Positions 12,507-23,129 of a stretch of DNA of 64,000 bases are shown one piece after another. The position numbers and the translations under genes are program-made. The stretch is from contig NW_026622808.1 in the NCBI RefSeq assembly GCF_023065955.2, positions 41,738,475 through 41,802,474 of the forward strand, read 5' to 3'. The notes below the pieces were generated by a model, which was given only the letters and a program-made list of their open reading frames with translations, ran no database searches and was not told where the DNA came from. Each line of letters opens with the position of its first letter. Position 1 is the first letter of the stretch. The DNA is from Ursus arctos. Lineage: Eukaryota; Chordata; Mammalia; Carnivora; Ursidae.

Positions 12507-13514
12507 ATTCTGCTATAACATGATCCAAAGGTAAACCAATGTTCAGATGTTACAAAATCTAATGACATAGTTAAAGAGGGAACTATTCTTGGTTCTGCTT
12601 GGTGAATATTCCATCAGCAGTGAAAGGCACACATATCTGCATATGTAAAAGTTTGTCGTCAAGGTGATTTTATTTTGAGGGTGTTTAATAGAATAAAAGC
12701 ATATTTTTATTGGACGCATACATACACATATAGACTCATACAAACTACAGTGCTTTCTGAAGTGTTTAATAATTTGAGCACATCCTTACCTGAAAACATT
12801 CCTTGGCCATGCCTCACCCAGAGAAAAGAAACATACTGAGCTCTCTCTAGGAAGGAGACCAAGTCACAGAGGTTTCCAAAGGGTCAAAAGATCAGGACAT
12901 GTATAGATAGGATGTGTGTGTGGATTTTTTTCTGCCCACAGGCAGTTTTCACATAATGCAAAAATAGAGAATAAACATATTCCCAACTAAGAGAAGAAGA
13001 ACCAACAAGTTTCCAAAAAATGCTTTGAACCTAAATGTAACAGAGCAGAAGACTGGAAAAGCTACAAAAGGCTGTTCTCTTACAAATCTGTCATGACTCC
13101 CCACCAAAGTAGTCTTTCACACATTGCTTTGCCTACAATCTCTACTGCATGGGTTTTCAATGTCCCATCAGCAGGAAGTAAGAATGCTCATTAATTTTCA
13201 CCCTGTCCTATATGAGGCATTATGACTTTAAAAAATCATTTCCATATGGGCAGTTGAAAACACTGTATCTCACCACTTTAATTTGGATGTCTTTGAGCTG
13301 CTTAAGGCACAACCTCAATATTCACTCATGCTCACCTTTGAGTTCCAAAATAAGGGGCAGTGGATTTTTTAAAGCTCCACAGGAAGCCAGGTGAAACCTT
13401 GAATATCTAGCATAATGAAGAAATAAGAGCCACTGTTTCTAGTTAACTGGGAGTCGACCCAGGTGGCCTTTGTGAAGTTCTCTTCTGCTTCTGTTGATTT
13501 TCCTCCTCAGCCAT
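12507..13514. other. Unassigned sequence, no gene seen
   Basis: About 1 kb of AT-rich DNA with no recognised repeat or exon. Confidence 0.5.
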
Positions 13515-13715
13515 CCAACAACAGTAATATTTTGCATTTGCCTTACAATTTATCAAGTACATTTGTTTGTCTTCCTCAACTATCTTTATAAAAATTCTAT
13601 AAGCTGTACAAGGCAAATGTCACTATTTTCCAGATAAGATTCAGAAAACAGACTTTCCCTTGGTCTCTCAGTTATTACGTAATAAAGTCCAGACCAGGAT
13701 CTGTGTTTCCTGATG
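13515..13715 (-). mobile_element. MIR SINE (degraded)
   Basis: Reverse-complement MIR landmarks: TTGCATTTGCCTTACAATTTATCAAGTAC, TTCCTCAACTATC, CACTATTTTCCAGATAAGATTCAG, then TCTCAGTTATTACGTAATAAAGTCCAGACCAGGATCTG. Diverged, but the order is kept. Confidence 0.5.
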
Positions 13716-13736
13716 GCCTTTTGAAAGCTCTTTCCA

Positions 13737-13911
13737 AAAACACCTGTGTGGCTCAATCGGTTAAGCGTCTGCCTTCAACTCAGGTCATGATCCCAGGGTC
13801 TTGGGATCAAGGCCCACAGCAGGCTCCTTGCTCAGCAGGAAGCCTGCTTTTCCCTCTCCCTTTACTCTTCCCCATGCTTGTGCTTTCTCTGTCAAAATAA
13901 ATAAAATCTGA

Positions 13912-13971
<60 letters not shown>

Positions 13972-13991
13972 AAAGAAAAAAGAAAGAAAAA
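13737..13991 (+). mobile_element. Carnivore SINEC with (GAAA)n tail
   Basis: Sense SINE from CACCTGTGTGGCTCAATCGG (A box region) through CTCAGGTCATGATCCCAGGG to AATAAATAAAATCTGAAAG. The target duplication GAAAGCTCTTTCCA at 13723-13736 matches GAAAGCTTTTTCCA at 13992-14005 with one mismatch. The poly-A tail has turned into a long GAAA microsatellite. Confidence 0.93.
13911..13990. repeat. (GAAA)n microsatellite, SINE tail
   Basis: About 16 regular GAAA units then impure A/G. The open frames rich in Ser-Phe-Leu on the minus strand are artefacts of this repeat. A second purine-rich patch lies at 14060-14105. Confidence 0.93.
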
Positions 13992-14005
13992 GAAAGCTTT
14001 TTCCA

Positions 14006-14619
14006 CCATGCTGTATTTCCTTAAGATATACCAAAAGAAAAGACACAATTTATCAGGAAAAAAAAAAAAGGAAGAAAGAGAGAAAGAAGAAAAAGAAAAA
14101 GAAGGCCCAGTACCCCCAGTGCATATTCTCTACCCCCACCCTCATGGGCTCTAAATTCCAACAAAAATCACCTTCTTATACCCTCAATGCTACACCCAGC
14201 TGAGGCTGCCTGTTTGGTTTCTATGAGCTTTAACAAAAGTGCCAATTATATTATATTGAAATTCTATTTCCAGGTTTATCATGAATGCTGGTGTCTACAA
14301 AATCCTTAATTAAGAAGAGTTAGAAAACACAGCTTTCAATCAATTGCCATGGGACATAATACCAAGGGACTCTTACTATTCCTTTTTTTTTTTTTTTTTT
14401 TCCAGTTTCAGGGACACCAATCCAGACTGAGTTAAGTTCAACGGTATCCTAAGGCCAACTTTCTGGAATAGAAACACCAAGGGCACACAATTTGAGGGTA
14501 CATTTGAAATCTGGCATTTTATCATTTTGTTCCAGACCCAAGAGTTAACCTCTGCACAGAAAGATTACGGTAGCTCAGTGGGAAGTCACCCTCCCTAGGT
14601 TCTTCCAGTTCAAGCCAGG
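14006..14619. other. Unassigned sequence with T tract
   Basis: Unique-looking DNA with a run of about 20 T at 14383-14402. No gene seen. Confidence 0.45.
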
Positions 14620-14860
14620 ATCCACTCATCCGTTCAACAACTACAGACATTGTGCCAGGTGCTGGAGATAGGATGAATACAACACATATTGTTCCTGTTC
14701 TCTAGAGATGTATACTAGTGACAAAGATGGACAAAAGACAAGTAAACATAGTTATGACTGATCATACGTAAAGAAAGAAACAGGGGCACTACAGGAGACT
14801 GACAAAGGCACCATCTTTGGTTAGGGTGGCCAAGCAAGGGCTCCCTGGAGAGGTGAGTCA
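14620..14860 (-). mobile_element. L2 LINE fragment
   Basis: Reads as reverse-complement L2: CATCCGTTCAACAACTACAGACATT, GTGCCAGGTGCTGGAGATAGG, ACACATATTGTTCCTGTTC, then GGTTAGGGTGGCCAAGCAAGGGCTCCCTGGAGAGG. The order fits the L2 3' end. Confidence 0.6.
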
Positions 14861-15026
14861 GTGACAGAACAGCCGTCAATGAGCATTCTCTCCCTGACTC
14901 ACACTTGCCTCATTCTACATTCTTTCCCTAAGTAGTTGGCTGACAAACAGGTAAAAAAACCAAACATTCTGTGGCAGGCATGGTACTGGACATACCAAAA
15001 GGTCTGCTTTAGAAATCAGTCATGAA

Positions 15027-15245
15027 GGGGCGCTTGGGTGGCTCAGTTGGTTGGGCATCCAACTCTTGGTTTCAGTTCAATTCATGATCTTGGGATTCTG
15101 GGGTCCAGCCCTGCATTGGGCTCCACGCTCGGCAGAGAGTCTGCTTCTCCTCTCCCTGTCCTTCTGCCCCTCCCCCAGCTCACACACACTCTCTCTAAAA
15201 TAAATAAATAAATCTTGAGAGGAAAAAAAAAAAAAAAAGAAAGAA
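15027..15245 (+). mobile_element. Carnivore SINEC
   Basis: GGGGCGCTTGGGTGGCTCAG head, internal promoter boxes, TC-rich stretch, AATAAATAAATAAATCTTG and poly-A. The target duplication AGAAATCAGTCATG is at 15011-15024 and 15246-15259. Confidence 0.94.
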
Positions 15246-15420
15246 AGAAATCAGTCATGGAAATAAAATCAACATATAAGAGCCAGAAATGCCAACCAGT
15301 GCAAAAATGGCCTCTTTATATCCCATCAAGGAATCATTTCTCTAAGATGACAAGAGGTATATTGCCAATAAGTTCACAATTCTGTTTCCAATTAATGCAA
15401 ACTTATAACATTCCAAACTG

Positions 15421-15660
15421 TTATTAGATTTCAATTAATAACCTGTGATGCCTCATTAATGCAAATATGCTCCTGGTGGTGCGAAACCTTCATTAGTGAA
15501 ATGGGTCCAATGACATGACTGTTTCATATGATAATGGAACTATGATGAAAAGGCACAATTAATCATTTCTGCTTCTAAATGATCTCTATGACAGTTTACT
15601 TATGCCTATATGAAACATGTGCTTCGCGCAAAAGCCAATTTAAACTATTCAACGACAAAA
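15421..15660. other. Candidate conserved non-coding element
   Basis: Repeat-free block dense in homeodomain-like cores (TCAATTAATAA, CTCATTAATGC, CACAATTAATCATTTC) and one octamer ATGCAAAT (in CATTAATGCAAATATGC). This is the texture of vertebrate enhancers, but conservation is not visible from one sequence, so this is inference only. Confidence 0.3.
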
Positions 15661-17089
15661 AGAAAAGCAGAAATATCACACTGAAGTGTCTCTAAAAGTG
15701 GCAGAGAACCCAGAAGCACATTGGATTCTTCAAGAATAAGAAAGGCCACAGAGCTGGTACCATTCTCCATTTCACGTAGGGTGTCATGTTCAGATATGAA
15801 ATGGAAAGCTGCGAATCTCAGCTTAAGCTGAATGACAGTGCTGTTAGGTTCTCCTCCAAGTACCCTCCCGTTACTTAAACCCTCAACTGCTCCCCCTTGC
15901 AAGTTCATGTCAACCACCGATCCTGAGAGAAACACGGCAAAAGCAAGATACCATCCCCACCATGCCCCACTCCCCCACCACTCAATGCAGTGAAGTTAGA
16001 CATGAAACCAAACCACTTAGAACACTCTGTTACTGCTTCTTGTCCAGCCTTCTTTCCCAATTCTCCCCATTACACTGTCTTCCCTTTTCAGAACCGTCCC
16101 TCCTTCATACCTGTATGGTCTCGGTCAGGTAATCCAACACAAGCCTTCCCTCCAGCAGACAGAGGGGAGGGTCATGAGCCAGGCTGGGCCATTAAAATAC
16201 TCCAGTGCTCAACAAAATAATGGATCCAGTGACTTGAACCCAGCAGAGTCTCTGGGTCTTTCCTGTGATTCCTTCACCACTACTAAAGAGTACCCTTTTG
16301 ACTCCATGCTTTGGAGTTTGTTTGTTATTAATGATTTTTATAAAACCCCAGAACCGAAAAGCAAGCAATTTAGTAGGGCCACCGGTTCCACCCAAACCAC
16401 CACCCAGGTCAAGTCCAACCCACTCTTATTCTCCCTCACTGTCAGCCCCCAGTGTCACTCATTGCCAAGAGACATAAACTATGCAAAAGCCACACATTTC
16501 TCCCTCTTAAGAGTAGCTTTCAAAATCTATTGAGATTACTTCTTAATTGTTGCTTAGTAACCATCCCAAGATTAGAACTATTTTCTAGCTTAAAAAATAA
16601 CACTATCAAAAAGATCACTTAGATATTTAAAAATTAAGAACCTGTCTTAAAATGGAGTTGTTTAAAAACTCAGTTATTACAGTAGCCTAACCTCAGACAC
16701 ACAATACTACAAATTTAAAGTAAAACAGAAGCTTTAGGGAGTCTATTATAAAAGCACACAAGTCAGTTCCTCTTCAATACTTCATAGAATAATGTACAAA
16801 TTCTGACTCTATTCCCCATGTCAATAGAAGTAATTTTGGGTCTTAATTAATGTGCATTAATATCCTAGGAAAACTACACTTCTTTCATATATCATTATAT
16901 ATTAGATGCATAAGACAAAAGCATTAGATATGGAAGTTTTGATGACAACGGATCTTTATTTAAATAGCTAGCCCTCATTAAGAAATAAACATTAATTTAT
17001 AGATGGCCCCGGACACTTGGTAGAAGGGAATGATTAGTTATGGCCGCCAAGGGTGTAGGACTCAGCGTGGTAGCAGGTGCACCAAGAGT
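15661..17089. other. Single-copy-looking DNA, no gene seen
   Basis: Open frames at 15990-16220, 16174-16533 and 16192-16395 overlap on both strands and resemble no known protein. AT-rich runs such as TCTTAATTAATGTGCATTAAT near 16840 are present. No repeat recognised. Confidence 0.45.
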
Positions 17090-17262
17090 CTGTTCCCTCC
17101 CATGCAGCATGCCCAAGTCCAGTTTCTCTGCCAGCAGTTGCTTGACCTTTGAGAAGCTGCAATTCCCTGGGTCTCGGTCTACTCATCTTTAAAATGACAG
17201 TTTTGATGAGATGACCTCTAAGGTCCTTTCCAGTTAGAACATTCTATGATATTCCGAGGAAA
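17090..17262 (+). mobile_element. MIR-family SINE
   Basis: TTGCTTGACCTTTGAGAAGCTGCAATTCC, GGTCTACTCATCTTTAAAATGACAG and GATGACCTCTAAGGTCCTTTCCAG follow the MIR core (GACCTTGGGCAAGTCAC..CTCATCTGTAAAATGGG) with the MIR3/L3-like tail CTAAGGTCCYTTCCAG..ATTCTATGAT. Confidence 0.6.
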
Positions 17263-17714
17263 GAATAATCATAGCTGTTGTGATTAGTGGCCAGAGCAGT
17301 ATGCTGTGGGGCCAGCTAAATGCAGGTGGTGCAGTGAGCGTACATGGGAAAGCTTTGAAAGAAAGGGAGAGTGAAGGAGCGGGACCGTCTCAGAACTGTT
17401 CCACAGGAAACTTGGCTTGGAGAATAATGCCTCAAAAACAAATTAATATCCCATGAATAAACAGTCCATCATCTTCCCACTTCAGTATTTTGAAAAGTTC
17501 TTCACAGAGTTTAGCAAAAAAAAGTTACATGTTCATGATTTTTAAAAATACAATTTTCTTTACATATAACCCTTCAGAGATGTCTGCACCTCACAGATGG
17601 AAATGTGCAGGAGCCTTAGTCAAAATGTTTTCAGCTACAGAGCCCTGAAAGTCACTATGTCACAGAACGGGAAGTGCAGAGATCAGGCAGGCAGGCTCTG
17701 TGACTGGCAATGGC

Positions 17715-17734
17715 GGGGGGGGGGGGGGGGGGGG
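17715..17734. repeat. G20 homopolymer
   Basis: Twenty consecutive G after TGGC. Unstable, possible quadruplex former, and a likely length error in any assembly. It makes the overlapping open frames (Gly-rich or Pro-rich) meaningless. Confidence 0.95.
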
Positions 17735-17977
17735 ATTCTTCTCAGTTCCCTGCTCTTCAGACCTTGTGAAGGCTCTGTCCTAAGGCTCGTTCCCCACATG
17801 GTGATGAGATGACTGCCAGGAGCAATTGGTGCTCTGTGCTTCTTGTTCAATTCCTGAAAAAGACTGCTTTTCTTTCTTAGAAGCATGAGCAAGCTTCCCT
17901 TTGCTGCTCTGTGGCCCAGACTGGTTCAGACCAACTCATCTTTGAATCAGTATCTGGCAAGGTTGATGGAATTACTC

Positions 17978-18049
17978 TGAATGGAGGAGAGAAGGGAAGG
18001 GAGAGAGGAGGGAGGGGAGGAGGGAGAGAGGGAGGGTGGAGAGGTGTAG
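17978..18049. repeat. Purine-rich (GGGA/GGAG)n tract
   Basis: About 70 bases almost entirely of G and A. The next SINE inserted directly downstream of it. Confidence 0.85.
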
Positions 18050-18062
18050 AAAGGGCCCCAGA

Positions 18063-18249
18063 GGCGCCTGGGTGGCTCAGTCATTAAGCGTCTGCCTTCA
18101 GGTCAGGTCATGATCCCAGGGTCCTGGGATCGAGTTCCACATTGGGCTCCCTGATCAGCGGGAAGCCTGCTTCTCCCTCTCCCACTCCCCCTGCTGGTGT
18201 TCCCTCTCTCGCTGTGTCTCTCTCTCTCTCTCTGTCCAATAAATAAATA

Positions 18250-18281
<32 letters not shown>
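18063..18281 (+). mobile_element. Carnivore SINEC with long poly-A
   Basis: Head GGCGCCTGGGTGGCTCAG, CTC-rich tract (TCTCTCTCTCTCTCTG), AATAAATAAATAAAATCTT, and about 27 A. The target duplication AAAGGGCCCCAGA is at 18050-18062 and 18282-18294. The long pure poly-A and intact duplication suggest a fairly recent copy. Confidence 0.94.
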
Positions 18282-18288
<7 letters not shown>

Positions 18289-18309
18289 CCCAGACAAAAG
18301 GACACTGGT

Positions 18310-18860
18310 CTGACACTTAGAGCTAGGGCCCAGCATTAGAAGCTGGCCTGGCACTCACAGCTAGGCCACACTGTTCTCCTGCAGGACATTAACAATCTCA
18401 CAGAACACCAACAACTCAGGAAAGGTCACTCTGAGATTAAGATAAAGTAAGACAAGACAAGGCCACTTGACAAAATGTCTAAGCACCTGACAAAGACAAG
18501 GTTACAATACAACCCACACAATACCAATATCCTCCTCCTTTGGCTAATATGAGTGACTGATGTTTCTTCATGAATTACAGCATTAGCCTCACTCCACTCT
18601 GTCTTCCCCACAGAGAAGATTTATTGAGATACCCAATAGAATTGGCCCCCACTTTTTAATAGCACCCTGTCCAAAATGGACCTCACTTCAATGGACCTTT
18701 CCCAAATCACACAGTCCAAATTCTTTCTAACATGCTCTCACTTAGACGTCCCATGGATCTCCGTGGTGTGCGTTCTCCTCCCCTGGAATAAATAAGAAGC
18801 CCAATTTGTTCAATTCCAAGTATGTTCCTGGTGGCCTGTAGCTGGAGGGCTTCAATACTA
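18310..18860 (+). mobile_element. Probable ancient LTR fragment (ERVL-like), tentative
   Basis: Segments such as TCCCATGGATCTCCGTGG, GTTCTCCTCCCCTGGAATAAATAAG and CAAGTATGTTCCTGGTGGCC resemble the end of an old ERVL-class LTR, including an AATAAA. Boundaries and family are uncertain. Confidence 0.35.
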
Positions 18861-19279
18861 GTCTTACACTAATGTTTGCCAATCCTTTTTTTTTCCGCTT
18901 ACTGCACCCCTCAAGGAGCCTCTTAACACATTTTTTCCCTAATCATCTCTAACCCATGAAATTTTAATATCAAAGATATACTGGATATCTACCTATTTAC
19001 TGTACGCACATCCGTGCTTTTTATACATACAAAGAGTAAGATCTCCTTAACACATACACACATATACACACCATAAACTAATTGTCATATTGTTTAGACT
19101 AAATCACGTAGGGGTAGAATAGATGTTGGCGAGTCTACCAGAATATGTTAAGAAGCACATAACTTCTTAGCAACATACATCTGTAGGAGAGTAATGACAA
19201 TAATCATTAACATTTTAGCGCTTTCTATTAATTTTTAATTATAAACATTATAAAAATTGACATTTTAATGCATCTGTTA
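18861..19279. other. Unassigned sequence, no gene seen
   Basis: AT-rich DNA with short CA-rich bits near 19060. Nothing recognised. Confidence 0.45.
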
Positions 19280-19720
19280 CTTTTTACATATTTTAACTCA
19301 TTTTATCCATCCAAAAACCTTTATGACTGGTACTAGAATTATCCCCATTTTAAAGATTTATTTGTTTGAGAGAGAGAGAGAAAGAGAGAGCACATGAGTA
19401 GGGGGAAGGGTAGAAGGAGAATCTCAAGCAGACACCACGCTGAGCCTGAGGCAGGGCTCAATCTCACAACCTTGAGATCACGACCCGAGCTGAACTGAAG
19501 AGTCAGATGCCCAGCCAACTGAGCCACCCAGGCGCCCCTAGAATTATCCCCATTCTAAAGTGGAGGAAACTGAAGCACAAAGCAGTTGAGTATCATGCCC
19601 CAAGCCACACAGTGCATAAACAGTGGAGACATTACCACATGACTGGACCTGTGACCCTAGGGGACATGCTTTTAACCTGGAGGATACACTGTCCCATACT
19701 CAACATCGATTCTATAAATA
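19280..19720 (-). mobile_element. MIR SINE split by a later SINEC
   Basis: Before the insertion: TTTTAACTCATTTTATCCATCC and GACTGGTACTAGAATTATCCCCATT. After it: AATTATCCCCATTCTAAAGTGGAGGAAACTGAAGCACAAAGCAG and GCCACACAGTGCATAAACAGTGG. Joined, these follow reverse-complement MIR in the expected order. Confidence 0.68.
19350..19537 (-). mobile_element. Carnivore SINEC inserted into MIR
   Basis: Antisense SINE from TTAAAGATTTATTTGTTTGAG to CCACCCAGGCGCCC. The target duplication CTAGAATTATCCCCATT is at 19333-19349 and 19538-19554; with one mismatch it extends to 23 bp. Confidence 0.94.
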
Positions 19721-20369
19721 CTTGCTAAAAGCATGAACAATCTTTTTAAGACTGTACTTCCAAACACTTATGAGCGAGGCAGTAAAAATTTATGAACGTG
19801 GGGATAAGACCTACAAATAAGATGTCCATTACACAGAAAACTGTTTTAGCAGAAATCTTTCGGGGGAATTTATACATTGTGCTGCCTGTCAGATATTTCA
19901 GAAAACTCATCCTGTTCTGTGTGTGTGTGCATGTGTTTGCCTAACTGGAAAATGCCTTGGTTAAGAAAGAGAGGGAGGGAGGGGGACGGGGTCAGAAGGA
20001 TCTTTTTTTTTTTCCCCCTCCCTAAAAATTAGCGATTAAGAAATGATGACCACATCACACCGCTAACAGAGTCGGCAAAGCTCTGGTTCGCCGTTGGCCC
20101 CGCTGGCTCATCTGTGCTCCATTTAGCCGCTGTACGCTTACAAAGCCAAGACTCCCTGTCCCCACATAAGACAACATTTTCCACATCTTCAGAGCACGCT
20201 CCTCCCAGAAGAAACCAGATTTGGCACTGTTCGTTTTTACAAGAATCTTTTTGTTTCTAGCGCTGGCCGAGAACTCCAAATCCTTAAAAGATGTGTCCTC
20301 TTCTGAAGTCAAGTGATCCACTCCCAGGACTTCTGCTCAAGTCAGAGCCTTCCCTTAAGCTGATTTTAC
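19721..20369. other. Unassigned sequence with TG-rich and GA-rich patches
   Basis: Short TG repeat at 19917-19940, GA-rich patch at 19966-19995, T run at 20005-20014. CpG dinucleotides are slightly more frequent around 20040-20110, but there is no CpG island and no exon. Confidence 0.45.
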
Positions 20370-20550
20370 ACAATCGGAGAGGGAAGGAAAATGGCGCTTG
20401 TGATGAGCATCTGCTGTTTTGTTAAAAGTGTGGTTAAAGACATTAACAAAAGTGACATTACCAGCTGTTGTAATGTCAAGCAGCTTAGCTAAACAGTTTT
20501 TTATCAAATGACAACATATGACACCCAAATCAATTCCAAACCAATAACAC
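20370..20550. other. Candidate conserved non-coding element
   Basis: Repeat-free block with even composition and clusters of ATTAAC, TTGTTAAAA, TTTTTTATCAAATGACA and CCAATAACA words. The look is that of a developmental enhancer. Inference only. Confidence 0.3.
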
Positions 20551-20889
20551 ATTGTTACTTGTAAAACAGAGCGGAGGGGGAGGGAGAGCAAGAGCGCGGG
20601 AGAAGTTAATTCAAACACAAATTCAAATTTCCCCTGAAGTAGGAACGACAAACAACACGAAATTGATCATTTGCACAAAATCTTTTAACTCTACTTCCAA
20701 CAAAACAAAAGAGAACCATTATCCATCTTGCACTCTGACATAGAAACAACACAATTTCCCTCTAACATCCTTGGAATGGCAAAAAGACAGGACAGTGAAT
20801 TTTTGGCCGTTAAAATCTGACTTGGCTTCTGCCCCCTTGAGCCACAAACCTCCTGAGGAATGTGACAATCGGGAGAGAAGACCAGTCTT

Positions 20890-21010
20890 GCGTGGCTATG
20901 TTCAGCTCCTTTATTTTTATCTGCCCATCATTTTTAATTATCAGGCCATTAAAAGGCGGCAGATCAGTAGCATGGCCAACTGCGTTGTCCTTATGGCTAG
21001 AAAGTCTGTG
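20890..21010. other. Candidate conserved non-coding element
   Basis: Unique sequence around TTTTTAATTATCAGGCCATTAAAAGG. It lies 0.4 kb beyond the previous candidate. Inference only. The 120-codon open frame at 20771-21133 is not a recognised protein. Confidence 0.28.
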
Positions 21011-22329
21011 GCAGTCGCTACAACCAACACCCTCCCCGTATTCATTGCAGAGCTTATAAAAAGCAGAACTACCTGCCAGACATGGCCACTCCTGAACAAG
21101 TGTTTCATTTCCATGACTGTGACACCAGGGTAGGGCCTGATTGGTACCGAGTGCTTAGAAATCTGTGGGCATATTCACATCATTAACAATGCAGTTCACA
21201 AATGCCAGGTCCACTGGCAAGGCCTGAGCCAAGTACTGCTTCTGTAAGAGTTGACGTGGTCCTGTCAACAGGGAAGAAGACACTTCCAAGGGCATCGCTC
21301 CTCCTGGAAGAAAAACACAGGGCCATGCTTCGGGGAAAGGATGTTTGCCAGGAACAGAAGGTACACTGCACGTGGAGAGAGTTTTAAGATAGGTAACTCA
21401 GGAGGGACCTCCATTTGGTGGGGGGAAACACACCAGAACCAACAGAAGAGACAGAAATAAGCAAGCAGCTGTGTGGCCCTATTTCTCCGAAATGAAAGGA
21501 AGACAGGGCTGAAAGTCACTGTCAGCATATGGAAACTCACACAGAGGGGGCACCTGGGAAAATCAATGTGCATCAGGCTTGCTCGCACCTGCTTCCTCAG
21601 GGATCTCGCTGTGTCAGCACAGGGTGGATAAATTCACCCCTTTTCAGCACAGATAAATGCACCCCTTTTCTTGCATCTCTGCTCAGAATGGAATAAAGGC
21701 CAAGCTGGGGATAACACTGAGAAGAATGTAAGCCTGATGGTGGGAAGAACTTCCAACAGCAAAGCCGCAACAAGCAAATCTTGCCAAGAGAAGTGTATTA
21801 GGGAGAATGGTAGGACAGTAGAATGTGAAATGTCAAGAGTCCATCTCTCTCAAGAGACAGGAAAGGGCAGAATGACCTCTTCAAGGTCATTCTAACCCTA
21901 TTACTACAGGAAAGAAAAGCTCTCTTGAAGGCACTGGGTTTTAGATTTCCAATACAAGACAGACCATTTGCAGTACTTTTAAAAATTGTTTTGTCATTTC
22001 CTAGTAGCTTCCATGGCAGACCTTTTACTTTGGAAACTAGTTTTTACATTTTCTACAGCTGCCTGTCTAATTAAATCCTCTGTGACTGAAGGGCTAGAAT
22101 TTGGACCAAACACTAGAAGCAGTACTCAGTTATGAATCTTCACATATGCACGTTTATTCCTGGATTCACTGATTCGCTCATTTACTTAACCAACTAATGC
22201 TTGCAGTTTAGATTCTGTTTCCATAAGTATTTAGAACACAGAATGACAAAGGATTCTTGGGGGGGGGTGTCCAGTTTTGATAGCATGACTCGTTGAGTGT
22301 TCCGTGTTTATCAGCTGCCCTCCTATAAT
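21011..22329. other. Single-copy-looking DNA, no gene seen
   Basis: Includes the tandem repeat at 21614-21669 and a G run at 22259-22267. The open frame at 21265-21588 (minus) has no recognisable protein features. Confidence 0.45.
21614..21669. repeat. Imperfect two-copy tandem repeat
   Basis: Copy 1 at 21614-21643/4 (TCAGCACAG GGTG GATAAATTCACCCC TTTT) and copy 2 at 21644-21669 (TCAGCACA GATAAATGCACCCC TTTT). Copy 1 carries a short extra block of four or five bases. Confidence 0.8.
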
Positions 22330-22505
22330 GTTACTAGAGGATTTTATTTCATCCTAACACTAACTTTGTGAGCTGTGTTTCATCTCTACCCTCCGTATCA
22401 ATGGCAAACTGACTAGAAAAGAAATGGCAATTAATAAGAGAGGTCAGGATTAGAACCCAGTACTGACTCCGGCGTCTGTGCTGTTAGCACTATGCTGTAT
22501 TTCTC
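22330..22505 (-). mobile_element. MIR SINE
   Basis: TTTATTTCATCCTAACACTAAC, AGAGGTCAGGATTAGAACCCAGTACTGAC and GTCTGTGCTGTTAGCACTATGCTGTAT are reverse-complement MIR, including the 5' tRNA-like end. Confidence 0.62.
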
Positions 22506-22723
22506 TCTACGATTTTCTAAAAACACTTTACCAATCGTGTTCACGAGTAAATCCTTAAACAGGAATGTTCTCCTGGCGCTTCCCTGGATATCAGGAGACC
22601 TGAATTATAAATGTAATTCTCCACTCAGTTAAGTATCTCAGCCACAAGGACCACTAGGATCTTTCCTATGGAGAAAGGACTCAGGCTCACAACAACCTGT
22701 CCTTATGGCAGGGTCCAGAACTT

Positions 22724-22747
22724 AAAAAAAAAAAAAAAAAAAAAAAA
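22724..22747. repeat. A24 homopolymer
   Basis: Pure run of 24 A. No SINE or L1 body adjoins it, so it may be the only remnant of an old insertion or plain slippage. Confidence 0.9.
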
Positions 22748-22859
22748 GTCTCATAAGGAGAATCCCAATTTCTTATGGAGTTCTTCTGGTTTTCGTTGAG
22801 ATCCCTGTGGCCTAGGTCAAGACTGAAACCAAGAGGGAAAAGTTGTGCAGAAGACACAG

Positions 22860-23045
22860 TACCTGCATTATCTCCTTTACTTTCCATGCTGTCTCTACAA
22901 GGTGAGCAATATTGTCCCCATGTGGAAATGCAGGGCTGGCAGGTCAAGCCGCGTGACCAAACTCGCCCAGGTCATAAGAAACAGAGCTGGGATTCCAGCC
23001 CAGATATATGAGGCTCTGACACTTGTGTTCTTGTCCGTGACGAAC
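22860..23045 (-). mobile_element. MIR SINE
   Basis: CTACAAGGTGAGCAATATTGTCCCCATGTGGAAATGCAG, CCAAACTCGCCCAGGTCATAAGAAACAGAGCTGGGATTCCAGCCCAG follow reverse-complement MIR (GTAGGTACTATTATCCCCATTT..TGCCCAAGGTCACACAGC..GAGCCGGGATTCGAACCCAG). Confidence 0.65.
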
Positions 23046-23129
23046 ACATGCTACAATGTCACCTCCAAAGCTAGCCATCTGCCTTTACCGCCCCCAAGTT
23101 CTTGAACTCACCGTGGATCCCGTCCCCAT

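Noticed and set aside
13785..14048. Ser/Phe/Leu-repeat open frame on the minus strand
   Set aside because: Translation of a (GAAA)n SINE tail.
20040..20110. Slight CpG enrichment as a CpG island
   Set aside because: Only a handful of CpGs in under 100 bases; does not meet island length.
21545..21565. GAGGGGGCACCTGGG, resembles a SINE head
   Set aside because: No SINE body, tail or target duplication follows.
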